This document shows positions 27,401 through 34,109 of a DNA stretch of 64,000 nucleotides, in pieces. The position numbers were made by a program, and so were the translations under genes. Under the pieces are notes generated by a model that was not told the DNA's origin, did no database searches, and saw only the letters and a list, made by a program, of their open reading frames with translations. Origin of the DNA: Leifsonia shinshuensis (GTDB taxonomy: Bacteria > Actinomycetota > Actinomycetes > Actinomycetales > Microbacteriaceae); contig NZ_CP043641.1 in NCBI RefSeq assembly GCF_014217625.1, forward strand, positions 3,906,001-3,970,000, written 5' to 3'. Each line of letters opens with the position of its first letter. Positions within the stretch are counted from its first letter, which is position 1.

Positions 27401-29235
27401 TCTCGCCCGGCGGCATCTCGTCGCTCGACTTCGGCGACCCGGTGGAGGCGGTCAACCGCGTCGCGGCGCAGCTCACCGACGGCGACCAGGCCAACGGCGA
27501 GGCCGACGTGATCGTGGCCGAGTACCACGAGGGCGCCGGCTTCGGCACGCCCGACGGTGCGACGCTCGACCAGGAGGTCGCGGCCGGCGGCGCGTTCGCC
27601 GACATCGTCACCAAGACGAGCGCGAAGGTCTCCGCGATCTTCACCGGTCACACGCACAAGGAGTACAGCTGGGACGGCCCCGTCCCGGGTGTCGCGGGTG
27701 CGACCCGTCCGATCCTGCAGACCGGCAGCTACGGCGAGAACATCGGCCAGGTGAAACTCACGGTCGACCCCGACACCCACGCGGTGACCTCCTACACCTC
27801 GCGCAACGTCGCCCGCACCACGGACGCCGACGCGGGCCTGGTCTCCGCCTACCCGCGGGTCGCGGCCGTGAAGACGATCGTCGACAAGGCGCTCGCCGAC
27901 GCGGCGGTCATCGGCAACCAGAAGGTCGGCTCGGTCACCTCCGACATCACCACGGCGTACATCAACGGCGCCCGTGACGACCGGATGAGCGAGTCCACCC
28001 TGGGCAACCTGGTGGCCGACTCGCTGCTGTCGACCCTGTCGCCGGCCCAGTCCGGCGGCGCCGAGATCGGCGTGGTGAACCCGGGCGGCCTCCGCGCCGA
28101 GCTGCTGTACGGCACGGACGGATCGGTCACCTACGCGCAGGCGAACGCCGTGCTGCCGTTCGTGAACAACCTGTGGACGACGTCCCTCACCGGGGCGCAG
28201 TTCAAGCAGGCGCTCGAGCAGCAGTGGCAGCGGAACGCCGACGGCACCGTGCCGAGCCGGCCGTTCCTCAACCTGGGACTGTCGAAGAACGTCAGCTACA
28301 CCTACGACGCCACCCGGCCCGAGGGCGACCGCATCACGAGCATCCTCGTGAACGGCACCGCCATCGACCCGGCGAAGTCGTACCGGATCGGCACGTTCTC
28401 GTTCCTCGCGCAGGGCGGCGACAACTTCCGGGCGTTCGCGGCCGGAACCGACACGCGCGACTCGGGTCTGATCGACCGGGACGCCTGGATCGGCTACATC
28501 TCCGCGCACAGCCCGCTGTCGCCGAGCTTCGCCCGCCGCGGCGTGTCCGTCACGGACGTCCCGACGGCGACGCTGACGCGCGGCCAGCAGGTGAGCTTCG
28601 GAGTGCAGAAGCTGAACCTGACCAGCCTGGGCAGCCCGGCGAACACCGCGCTGGAGCTGAGCTGGGGCGGCTCGGCCGTCATCGGCTCCGTTCCGGTGGA
28701 CGCCTCGGGCAACGCGACCGTGACCTTCACGGTCCCGGCCTCCGCCGCGGGCGCGAGCACCCTGGTGCTGACCGCCAAGGAGTCCGGCACCACTGTGCGC
28801 ATCCCGCTCACGGTGGAGGATGCCCCGACGAACGGCAAGCCCTCGGCCGACCCGAAGGCGGCCGCCGAGTCCGCCCTCACGAAGGCCCTGAACGGCAAGA
28901 TCTCGTTCAAGGACAAGGCGTACCACGCGGGCGACCCGATCGACATCACGGTCGGCAAGGCGCGCGCGGGCCAGTGGGTCTCGGTGTGGGTGTACTCGCA
29001 GCCCGTGAGCGTGGGCGGCGGCTGGATGCAGGTGCCCGCCGACGGCGTGCTGCACCTCACCCTCCCGAAGCCGCTCGCCAAGGGCGACCACAAGCTGTCC
29101 GTGCAGGACAGCACGAACACGGTGATCGGCTGGGACGACCTCAAGGTCTCCAACGGCAACGCGGTCGGCCACTGGGTGTGGACGCTCGTCTGGAACTGGC
29201 TCGCGGGCTGGCTCTGGGGGTGGACGCAGCAGTAA
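24442..29235 (+). CDS. Secreted ExeM/NucH-type nuclease fused to a 5'-nucleotidase
   Basis: 1597 residues. Signal peptide: RLRTLWRAATA, hydrophobic core, cleavage near PAFA-ST (about residue 34). A lamin-tail-type beta domain (about 38-150, VVINEAYLSGG, FVELYNPG, LTGWSVQY) and an OB-like domain (about 235-360) follow. Nuclease domain: LATFNVLNYF (518-527), SLEEIEN (584-590), LIGDFNAYL (737-745) and SDHD (830-833), an endonuclease/exonuclease/phosphatase fold. Nucleotidase: LLNINDFHGR (850-859), GNHEFD (922-927), GHTH (1069-1072) and a C-terminal UshA-type domain to about 1350 with LAQGGDNF. The tail has an Ig-like stretch and ends in a Trp-rich segment. It should degrade extracellular DNA and then free nucleoside and phosphate. 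Confidence 0.93.
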   Translation: MSTRLRTLWRAATAVAVGAGLAAGSLAATPAFASTDGTGVVINEAYLSGGSAGAAYANKFVELYNPGDQPVALTGWSVQYRSATSTGAANGVVALSGTIAAKGYYLVAGASNGTNGAALPTPDAASNGLNPSGTAGTLILAKSATALTLPAGSVTGNANVADLVGYGTSNTFEGSKAATAPSGNTDVKSLNRTAFKDTDDNAADISLSATITPQNTASATDPGNPGDGGGTDPGTGTDPGPPGTIAISDIQGTGDTSPKAGQTVSTVGVVTAAYPTGGFNGFYLQTPGTGGAIDLATHTASDAIFVFGSAAASSVAAGDYVQVTGAVSEYNGLTELTATKVDKLDKSTVTAPTPATVGLPATAAQRESLEGMLIAPQGAFTVTDVYSANQYGEIGLAAGDKPLVQATETARPGTPAYAAAVADNAARAVTLDDGASTNFLSSANKSKPLPYLSLTSPVRVGAPVTFTKPVILDYRNDAWKFQPTAELTPANAADVQPVSFGNTRTAAPANVGGDLRLATFNVLNYFPTTGDQLTGCTFYTDRDGNKITVNSGCDARGAADATNLKRQQDKIVAAINALTADVVSLEEIENSKRFGLDRDDALKTLVSALNAAAGGDVWAFVPSPSTVPASEDVIRTAFIYKKAVAAPVGASKILDDAAFSNARQPLAQAFKKVGAQDSSAFIAIVNHFKSKGSGTGADADQGDGQGASNASRVKQANALVAFADERKKTLGSDKVLLIGDFNAYLNEDPIKVLTDAGYIDQVSTRTTKATYSFGGTVGSLDHVLASPSANAAITGADVWNINSVESVALEYSRYNYNVTNFYAADAYRSSDHDPIVVGLGLKAAPVTLNLLNINDFHGRIDSNTVKFAGTVEKLRADGGEGNTLFLSDGDNIGASLFASASAGDVPTLDVLNALDLKTSAVGNHEFDKGFADLTGRVKDAAKFSYLGANVYQKGTKTPALPEYATFTVNGLKVAVIGAVTQETPTLVSPGGISSLDFGDPVEAVNRVAAQLTDGDQANGEADVIVAEYHEGAGFGTPDGATLDQEVAAGGAFADIVTKTSAKVSAIFTGHTHKEYSWDGPVPGVAGATRPILQTGSYGENIGQVKLTVDPDTHAVTSYTSRNVARTTDADAGLVSAYPRVAAVKTIVDKALADAAVIGNQKVGSVTSDITTAYINGARDDRMSESTLGNLVADSLLSTLSPAQSGGAEIGVVNPGGLRAELLYGTDGSVTYAQANAVLPFVNNLWTTSLTGAQFKQALEQQWQRNADGTVPSRPFLNLGLSKNVSYTYDATRPEGDRITSILVNGTAIDPAKSYRIGTFSFLAQGGDNFRAFAAGTDTRDSGLIDRDAWIGYISAHSPLSPSFARRGVSVTDVPTATLTRGQQVSFGVQKLNLTSLGSPANTALELSWGGSAVIGSVPVDASGNATVTFTVPASAAGASTLVLTAKESGTTVRIPLTVEDAPTNGKPSADPKAAAESALTKALNGKISFKDKAYHAGDPIDITVGKARAGQWVSVWVYSQPVSVGGGWMQVPADGVLHLTLPKPLAKGDHKLSVQDSTNTVIGWDDLKVSNGNAVGHWVWTLVWNWLAGWLWGWTQQ

Positions 29236-29248
29236 CCGCTGAGTGACG

Positions 29249-29279
29249 ACCGCCGGGCGCGCCTGCCGCGCCCGGCGGT
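29249..29279. terminator. Terminator hairpin after the secreted nuclease
   Basis: Perfect 13-base arms ACCGCCGGGCGCG (29249-29261) and its complement (29267-29279), 5-base loop, beginning 13 bases after the stop codon and followed by TTCGTCGTCT. Confidence 0.85.
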
Positions 29280-29297
29280 TCGTCGTCTCCCGCCCGC

Positions 29298-29354
29298 ACA
29301 TTCGTGACGAATCGCGCGATTCCCCGGCTCTTTCGCGACATTCGTCACGAATCG
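29298..29354. promoter_or_regulatory. Two palindromic boxes 40 bp apart, candidate operators
   Basis: ACATTCGTGACGAATCG (29298-29314) and ACATTCGTCACGAATCG (29338-29354) differ only at the centre. Each core ATTCGTSACGAAT is a palindrome about an odd central base. The centres are exactly 40 bp apart, close to four helical turns, and both lie upstream of a strong promoter, so cooperative or looping repression is possible. Confidence 0.6.
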
Positions 29355-29368
29355 GGTGTTAGAAATTA

Positions 29369-29397
29369 TTGACACGGTGTCTGCGCCGCTTTACACT
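29369..29397 (+). promoter_or_regulatory. Strong sigma-70-type promoter
   Basis: TTGACA (29369-29374), 17-base spacer, TACACT (29392-29397): near-consensus and the best vegetative promoter in the window. It drives the membrane protein/XRE/oxidoreductase genes; the first start codon lies about 30 bases past the likely start site with a GGAGG at 29422-29426. Confidence 0.8.
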
Positions 29398-29432
29398 CGC
29401 CATGTACACAATCTTTGACATGGAGGTGCGAG

Positions 29433-29843
29433 GTGTCCTTCGATGAGAAGAACGCGTGGGCGTACCTGGTCGTCGCCGTCCTCGGCTACGCGACCTACCT
29501 GATCCTGCTCACGGCGTACGGCTCCGGCGCATACGTCCCGCTGCTGCTGTGGACGGTCGGCGGCTCGATCGCGGCCAACATCCTGGCCCGCATCGGCATC
29601 TCGGTCGCCAACCCGCGGGAGGCCGACAAGCGCGACCAGCGCGACCGCGAGATCAAGGTCTTCGGCGAGCGGGTCGGCCAGGCGTTCGTCGTCATCGGCG
29701 CTCTGGCCGCGCTCATCCTGGCGCTGTTCCAGGCGCCGTGGTTCTGGATCGCGAACGCGGTCTACGCGGCCTTCGTGCTGTCCGCGGTCGTCGGCTCGAT
29801 CGCCACCCTGGTCGCCTACCGCAAGGGGCTGCCGGCATGGTGA
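29433..29843 (+). CDS. Four-helix membrane protein, partner of an XRE regulator
   Basis: 136 residues from GTG 29433, fixed by GGAGG 6 bases upstream (an in-frame TTG at 29415 would overlap that site). Four membrane helices (about 8-28, 33-52, 77-97 and 101-125), with a charged loop NPREADKRDQRDREIKVFGE between the second and third. Overlaps the next gene by 7 bases. This pairing of a DUF2178-like membrane protein with a compact YozG-type XRE regulator is common in actinobacteria and firmicutes; its purpose is not settled. Confidence 0.78.
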   Translation: MSFDEKNAWAYLVVAVLGYATYLILLTAYGSGAYVPLLLWTVGGSIAANILARIGISVANPREADKRDQRDREIKVFGERVGQAFVVIGALAALILALFQAPWFWIANAVYAAFVLSAVVGSIATLVAYRKGLPAW

Positions 29844-30055
29844 AGCCCACCCGCGTGACCAACAGCATCCGCGCCCTGCGCTTCGGCGCGGGGGAGATGA
29901 CGCAGGCCGACCTCGCGGACCGGGTCGGCGTCACCCGCCAGACCATCATCGCCATCGAGCAGGGCCGGTACTCGCCGTCCCTGGAGATGGCCTTCCAGCT
30001 CGCGCGGGTGTTCGGGGTCCCGCTCGACGACGTGTTCCAGTACCCCGAGGACTGA
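29837..30055 (+). CDS. Compact XRE/Cro-type regulator (YozG-like)
   Basis: 72 residues, essentially one HTH domain: RALRFGAGEMTQADLADRVGVTRQTIIAIEQGRYSPSLEMAFQLARVFGVPLDDVFQY. ATG 29837 overlaps the membrane gene. It could bind the paired ATTCGTSACGAAT boxes upstream of the operon and control its own expression; that link is inference. It is the second of three genes read from the 29369 promoter. Confidence 0.87.
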   Translation: MVKPTRVTNSIRALRFGAGEMTQADLADRVGVTRQTIIAIEQGRYSPSLEMAFQLARVFGVPLDDVFQYPED

Positions 30056-30063
30056 GGGGAATC

Positions 30064-31044
30064 ATGAGCGCCACCATGCGCGCCGTCGTCCAGGACGCCT
30101 ACGGCACCACCGCCTCCCTGCGCATCGAGCGCGTCCCCGTCCCGTCGCCCGGCGCCGGCGACGTCCTCGTGCGCGTCGAAGCCGCCGGGATCGACGCGGG
30201 CACCTGGCACCTCACCACCGGCCGCCCGTACCTGATGCGGCTGATGGGGTTCGGGATGCGCGGCCCGTCGGCACGCGTGCGCGGCGCGGCGTTCGCCGGC
30301 GTCGTGGAGGCCGTCGGCTCCGAGGTCGCCGACCTCCGCGTCGGCGACGCCGTGTTCGGCTCTGCGGCCGGCGCGCTCGCCGAGAGGGTGATCGCCCCGC
30401 GCGCGGCGGTGGCTCCGATCCCGGCGGGCCTGAGCTTCCCGGAGGCGGCGGCGATCCCGATCTCCGCGGTGACGGCGCTGCAGGCGGTCACGGCCGCGCA
30501 GGTCGAGGCCGGGGACCGCGTGCTCGTGCTGGGCGCGGCCGGCGGCGTCGGGCATTTCGCGGTTCAGCTCGCCGTGGCGCGCGGCGCCGAGGTGACGGGC
30601 GTGTGCACCGGGCCGAAGACGGCGCTGGTGCTCGAGCTGGGCGCCGCGGACGCCATCGACTACACGACGACCGACGCGCTGGCCCTCGGCCGGGTCTGGG
30701 ACGCGATCATCGACACGGCGGGCAACCGCCCGCTGCGTGCGCTGCGCGGAAGTCTCGCTCCGGAGGGCGCGCTCGTGCTGGTCGGCGGCGAGAATGGCGG
30801 CGGCATCCTCGGCGGAATGGAGCGGATCGCGGGCGCGGGCCTGGCGAACCTCACGGCGCGTCAGAGCCTGTCCGGGCTGATGGCCCGCGAACGCCAGGAG
30901 GACCTGGTCGAGCTGGCCCGCCTCTCCGCGGAGGGCGCCTTCCGCCCGGTCATCGACACCGTCTATCCGCTGGAGCGGACCGCGGAGGCCATCGACCACA
31001 TCGGCGCCGGGCGGGCGCGCGGCAAGGTGGTCGTGGTCCCGTAG
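30064..31044 (+). CDS. NAD(P)H-quinone-oxidoreductase-type MDR protein (zinc-free)
   Basis: 326 residues of the medium-chain dehydrogenase/reductase superfamily. The catalytic domain shows GDVLVRVEAAGIDAGTWHL and FAGVVEAVGSEVADLRVGDAVFG, without the Cys/His zinc ligands of alcohol dehydrogenases. The nucleotide fold shows VLVLGAAGGVGHFAVQLAVARGAEVTGVC (GxGGVG) and DAIDYTT. Such enzymes reduce quinones or enones with NAD(P)H. It follows the XRE gene by 8 bases, so it is probably the effector enzyme of that operon. ATG follows GAGGGGAATC. Confidence 0.87.
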   Translation: MSATMRAVVQDAYGTTASLRIERVPVPSPGAGDVLVRVEAAGIDAGTWHLTTGRPYLMRLMGFGMRGPSARVRGAAFAGVVEAVGSEVADLRVGDAVFGSAAGALAERVIAPRAAVAPIPAGLSFPEAAAIPISAVTALQAVTAAQVEAGDRVLVLGAAGGVGHFAVQLAVARGAEVTGVCTGPKTALVLELGAADAIDYTTTDALALGRVWDAIIDTAGNRPLRALRGSLAPEGALVLVGGENGGGILGGMERIAGAGLANLTARQSLSGLMARERQEDLVELARLSAEGAFRPVIDTVYPLERTAEAIDHIGAGRARGKVVVVP

Positions 31045-31047
31045 CCG

Positions 31048-31722
31048 TCAGAACGTGGGAGCGTTCAGTCCAGCGACGACGGCGTCCCTCCGAAGGATGA
31101 TGCTGCCGAAACGTGAGTGTGTCCGGTACCAGTGCGCGACGTCTGAACTCAGGTAACCGAGGATCGACAGAAGCAATGCGTGATCGTAGGCGAGGTCTCG
31201 GTTGAAGATCGGCTCGTGATGAGCGACACGGTTTCGCAATTTGCGCAGACGCTCCAATGCGGTGTGCAGGTCTCGCCGCCGGCCGGTGTAATGCGGGAAG
31301 GCGCTGTCGAGCGTCGCTGCTTCCCAGAGCCGCGCGTGGTAGCGATTTCCGAGCAGCCCGATCCAGAAGCCGAACCCGAGTTCCGCCACGACATGGCCTG
31401 GAGTGAACTGACCTGACCGCGACAGTGAGAGGTGCCGACGAGCTGAGCGAACGATGGCGAGGTCGGAGTCGGTGAGGTGCGTGATGTCCCACCAGGCTTG
31501 CGAGCCGAAGTGGTCCGCCAATCTGTCGTTCACGGCGTTCCTCAGGCAGACTTCAGCGAGGTGGAAGCCACCCCACAAGCTTGCCGAGACTTCGATGTTC
31601 CACGAGTAGAGCCGGATTGCTTCGTCGGGCTCGGTCGTGGCCGCCAGATACGTCTGGAATCGGGCGCCGCCGAGCAGCGAGGAAACACCGCCGCGCCAGT
31701 CGGCATCGTGAGGTCCTGCCAT
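31048..31722 (-). CDS. Abi_2 / AbiF-like HEPN-domain protein
   Basis: 224 residues. Family landmarks in order: RLYSWNIEVSASLWGGFHLAEVCLRNAVND (near 38-67), HVVAELGFGFWIGLLGNRYHARLW (about 110-133), then LRKLRNRVAHHEPIF, which contains the HEPN-type RNxxAH motif expected of an RNase or RNA-binding toxin. Abi_2 proteins include AbiD/AbiF of lactococcal phage abortive infection. Hand-counted G+C of one line is about 63%, below its neighbours, which suggests transfer. No Shine-Dalgarno precedes the ATG, but a stable stem-loop lies 35-73 bases upstream on the transcript. It is convergent with the MDR gene, 3 bases apart. The defence role is inferred from family. Confidence 0.82.
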   Translation of the reverse strand: MAGPHDADWRGGVSSLLGGARFQTYLAATTEPDEAIRLYSWNIEVSASLWGGFHLAEVCLRNAVNDRLADHFGSQAWWDITHLTDSDLAIVRSARRHLSLSRSGQFTPGHVVAELGFGFWIGLLGNRYHARLWEAATLDSAFPHYTGRRRDLHTALERLRKLRNRVAHHEPIFNRDLAYDHALLLSILGYLSSDVAHWYRTHSRFGSIILRRDAVVAGLNAPTF

Positions 31723-31747
31723 TATGTGGAGCTTTCAGGTAGGCTGT

Positions 31748-31800
31748 CGGATGTAAGCCCCGGACGAGACACGCGAGTGTCGCCGCGCCGGGGCATTTAT
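31748..31800 (-). ncRNA. Candidate structured RNA upstream of the AbiF-like gene
   Basis: Outer stem GCCCCGG (31757-31763) with CCGGGGC (31788-31794) encloses an inner stem GACAC-GCGA-GTGTC (31768-31781) with a 4-base loop, leaving asymmetric internal loops of 4 and 6 bases. It lies between the start of the AbiF-like gene and the divergent DUF2087 gene and would be read with, or just ahead of, the abi message. AbiF genes in other bacteria are known to be associated with a small structured RNA; whether this matches that class needs a covariance search. There is no U-tract, so it is not a standard terminator. Strand is inferred from the neighbour. Confidence 0.42.
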
Positions 31801-31899
31801 CATTCTGGGCGGTGATCGAGCGCTTCCGAGGGCCCGGCGTGAAGTTGTGGATAACCGGGTCGACCCACCATGATGTGGTCGTGTCGCCAGTGCCGGCGT

Positions 31900-31905
31900 T
31901 ACCGT
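31900..31905 (+). promoter_or_regulatory. -10 element (TACCGT) for a leaderless ATG at 31912
   Basis: TACCGT is 6 bases before an ATG at 31912 that opens the frame PVRDPRTMPDV, which would feed into the DUF2087 gene but for a C-run frame break. Supports 31912 as the native start. Confidence 0.45.
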
Positions 31906-31970
31906 GATCTCATGCCAGTACGCGATCCGCGCACGATGCCCGACGTCCCCCCGCCCCCGACTGGCGCCGC

Positions 31971-32429
31971 ATGCTCGCCGCCCTCGCCAACGCCGACACC
32001 CGTGCTGCCTTCGCCCGCGTGACGCTCGGCCTCCCGCTGGACGGCCCGCGCGACGCCCGTGCACTCGCCGCCCTGACCGACGCGGGACTCGTCGCCGACG
32101 GGGAGGTCGCGCCCGTCGTCGCCGAGGACACCATCCGCGCCGCCCTGGCCTCCGCCTCCCGCAGCCGGCCCACCGGCCCGCAGCGCTTCCTCGACGCCGA
32201 GGGCAGGATCGACCGCTACCCCTCGGGTCGGGCCGACCGGGTGGAACTGCTGCGCTGGGTCGCCGCGCACAGCCTGAGCGCCGGGGAGGTCGTGAGCGAA
32301 CGCGAGGTGACGGAGCGGTTGACACGGTTCACGCGCGACCCGGCCGCGCTGCGCCGCTTCCTGGTGGACGAGGCGCTTCTGGAGCGCACCCGCTCCGGCT
32401 CGGAGTACGCGCTGGCAGACGGCTCCTGA
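31971..32429 (+). CDS. DUF2087 protein with N-terminal HTH, likely frameshifted 5' end
   Basis: 152 residues from ATG 31971 as the sequence stands. The N-terminal half (ALANADTRAAFARVTLG, ARALAALTDAGLVAD) looks like a degenerate ArsR-type helix-turn-helix. The C-terminal half RFLDAEGRIDRYPSGRADRVELLRWVA, then SEREVTERLTRFTRDPAALRRFLVDEALLERTRSG, is a DUF2087 domain, often fused to regulators. Just upstream, ATG 31912 with a good -10 reads PVRDPRTMPDVPPP, and one extra C in the C-rich run at about 31946-31958 would join it to DWRRMLAAL in the present frame. So either the sequence lacks one base or the gene has lost its first 20 codons. Confidence 0.78.
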   Translation: MLAALANADTRAAFARVTLGLPLDGPRDARALAALTDAGLVADGEVAPVVAEDTIRAALASASRSRPTGPQRFLDAEGRIDRYPSGRADRVELLRWVAAHSLSAGEVVSEREVTERLTRFTRDPAALRRFLVDEALLERTRSGSEYALADGS

Positions 32430-32443
32430 CCGGCCGCGGCCCT

Positions 32444-32779
32444 TCAGACCTGGAAGTACAGCTCGGTGTGCAGCTTGCACCCCGGGTTGAACGCCGCGCC
32501 GCAGTCGGGGCAGGAGTCGGCCTCCAGGTAGTCGGCGATGGACAGCGTCGACCGGCACACGCCGCACAGGACCGCGCGCTCGCCGCGGTCGGCGACGGGC
32601 CACTGCCGTGCCGGATGGCCGGCGGTCTCCGCGTGGCAGGCGTGGCACGGGTAGAACTCGCCGCAGCAGGCGAACCGGATCGCGATCACGTCGAGCGCTG
32701 TGCGGTAGTGGACGCAGCGCGTCTGGTCGTCGACGGTGGGGCCGAGCACGCGCGGCGCGCCGCCGCTCCCGCCGCTCAC
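32444..32779 (-). CDS. CHY-type zinc-finger protein
   Basis: 111 residues. Metal ligands: RCVHYRTALDVIAIRFACCGEFYPCHACH (C-x-H, CC, C-x2-CH) followed by two C-x2-C pairs, CGVC and CPDC, then GCKLH: the CHY zinc-finger layout with about three zinc sites. Bacterial members are small and uncharacterised. The GTG at 32779 overlaps the bioN stop (GTGA), so it is the last gene of the biotin transport operon; an in-frame upstream extension would run through bioN. Any tie to biotin is unknown. Confidence 0.83.
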   Translation of the reverse strand: MSGGSGGAPRVLGPTVDDQTRCVHYRTALDVIAIRFACCGEFYPCHACHAETAGHPARQWPVADRGERAVLCGVCRSTLSIADYLEADSCPDCGAAFNPGCKLHTELYFQV

Positions 32780-33387
32780 CGCACACCCCGCGCGGTCAGC
32801 GCGTCGCCCAGTTCGTCCGCGTGCTTGAACGCCACCACCAGGAACGGCACCGCGAACGCGCGCACTCCGGCCCGGGCGCCGCGGGCGCGCTGGGCGTCGC
32901 GGACGTCGCGCGCCAGCCGAGCCAGCACCGGCAGTGTGCTGAGCGTCACGGTCAGCAGCAGCGCCGCGCGCGCCGGGTCGATCCGCAGCGCCGCGAGCGG
33001 TCGCAGGCCGCGCTCGATGGCGTCCAGGAGGTCGGCCACCCTTGTGGTCAGGACGAGCAGCGCCGCGAGCACGACCGCGGACGTCACACGCGCGGTGTTC
33101 GCGACGGCGGCCTCCGGACCGAGGAAGAGCAGCTGGCCGGCGAGGGTGATCACGATCACCCAGCGTACGGCGTACACCTGACGCCCGAGCTCGCGCATCC
33201 CGAGCATCCCGTCGCCGAGGCCGGCGAGAGCGTACGCGAGCACCGGCAGGGTCGCGGCGACAGCGGCGGCGATCCAGGTGGAGGGCAGCAGCGACACGGC
33301 CAGCACCGCCACGACCACGAGCAGCAGCTTGGGCCCGGCCGGCATCCGGTGCAGCGGCCCCGTCCCCGGCCGGTAGAGCGTCAGCAC
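32776..33387 (-). CDS. bioN: Biotin ECF transporter T component (BioN)
   Basis: 203 residues with five or so membrane helices (about 20-52, 76-96, 102-118). It shows the cytoplasmic EcfT features: a long coupling segment TRVADLLDAIERGLRPL and the two short motifs ending RARGARAG and ALTARG that dock on the ATPase. The GTG start overlaps the end of bioM by 7 bases. With BioY and BioM it forms the tripartite energy-coupling-factor importer; its place behind bioY under BioQ-type operators makes biotin the expected substrate. Confidence 0.87.
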   Translation of the reverse strand: MLTLYRPGTGPLHRMPAGPKLLLVVVAVLAVSLLPSTWIAAAVAATLPVLAYALAGLGDGMLGMRELGRQVYAVRWVIVITLAGQLLFLGPEAAVANTARVTSAVVLAALLVLTTRVADLLDAIERGLRPLAALRIDPARAALLLTVTLSTLPVLARLARDVRDAQRARGARAGVRAFAVPFLVVAFKHADELGDALTARGVR

Positions 33388-34109
33388 GGGAGGCTCCCCT
33401 CGGCGAGCAGGCGCTCGTACGCCGACACCACATCGGCGGGCTCGCCGACCGCGGCCACGGTCCCGCCCGCGAACAGGACGGCGGTGTCGCACCGCGCGGC
33501 CAGCGCGAGGTCGTGGGTGACCAGGACGAGCCGGTGCCCGGCGTCCTCCAGCAGATGGTCGGCCACGCGCCGGGCGTTGCGGGCGTCGAGGTAGGCGGTC
33601 GGCTCGTCCGCGATCACGAGCTCCGGCCGGCGGACGAAGGCGCCGCACAGCGCGAGCAGCTGCTTCTGACCGCCGGACAGGTCGTGGGACGGCCGGTCGG
33701 CGAGCTCGGTGAGCCCGAACCGGTCGAGGGCCTCCGCGACCCGCGCCGCCGTGGCCTCCCGCCCCAGCCGGTCGGCCCGCAGCGAGAACGCGACGTCCTC
33801 GGCGACGGTCGGCATGATGATCTGCGCGTCCGGGTTGCTGAACACGACCGCGATCCGCCGCCGCAGCTCGGCGGCCTGCCGAACGGGATCGAGCCCGAGG
33901 ACGCGCAGCTCCCCGCGGGCGGCCGGAACCAGCCCGCCGAGGAGGCGCGCGAAGGTGGACTTCCCCGACCCGTTCTCCCCGATCACCGCGACGGTGCGCG
34001 CGTCGAGGTCGAGAGTCGCATCGTGAAGGGCGTCGACCTCGCCGAGCCGGACGGCGACACCGTCGAGGTGGAGGGCGGTCATCGTGGGACCTCCGCCGAC
34101 GCCGCTCAT
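33381..34109 (-). CDS. bioM: Biotin ECF transporter ATPase (BioM)
   Basis: 242 residues from ATG 34109, which overlaps the thiolase stop by 4 bases; a second ATG at 34082 is possible. Walker A GENGSGKST, Q-loop FSNPDAQII, signature LSGGQKQLL, Walker B LVIADEPT and switch His in LVTHDLALAAR are all intact. The short insertion QIIMPTVAEDVAF is typical of ECF-type (CbiO/BioM) ATPases. It powers BioY/BioN-dependent uptake. The gene before it is not a transporter component, an unusual arrangement discussed under the thiolase. Confidence 0.9.
   Translation of the reverse strand: MSGVGGGPTMTALHLDGVAVRLGEVDALHDATLDLDARTVAVIGENGSGKSTFARLLGGLVPAARGELRVLGLDPVRQAAELRRRIAVVFSNPDAQIIMPTVAEDVAFSLRADRLGREATAARVAEALDRFGLTELADRPSHDLSGGQKQLLALCGAFVRRPELVIADEPTAYLDARNARRVADHLLEDAGHRLVLVTHDLALAARCDTAVLFAGGTVAAVGEPADVVSAYERLLAEGSLPC

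Noticed and set aside
31846..31854. Chromosome origin near the DnaA box
   Set aside because: A single box with no cluster, no A+T-rich region and no dnaA or dnaN nearby.
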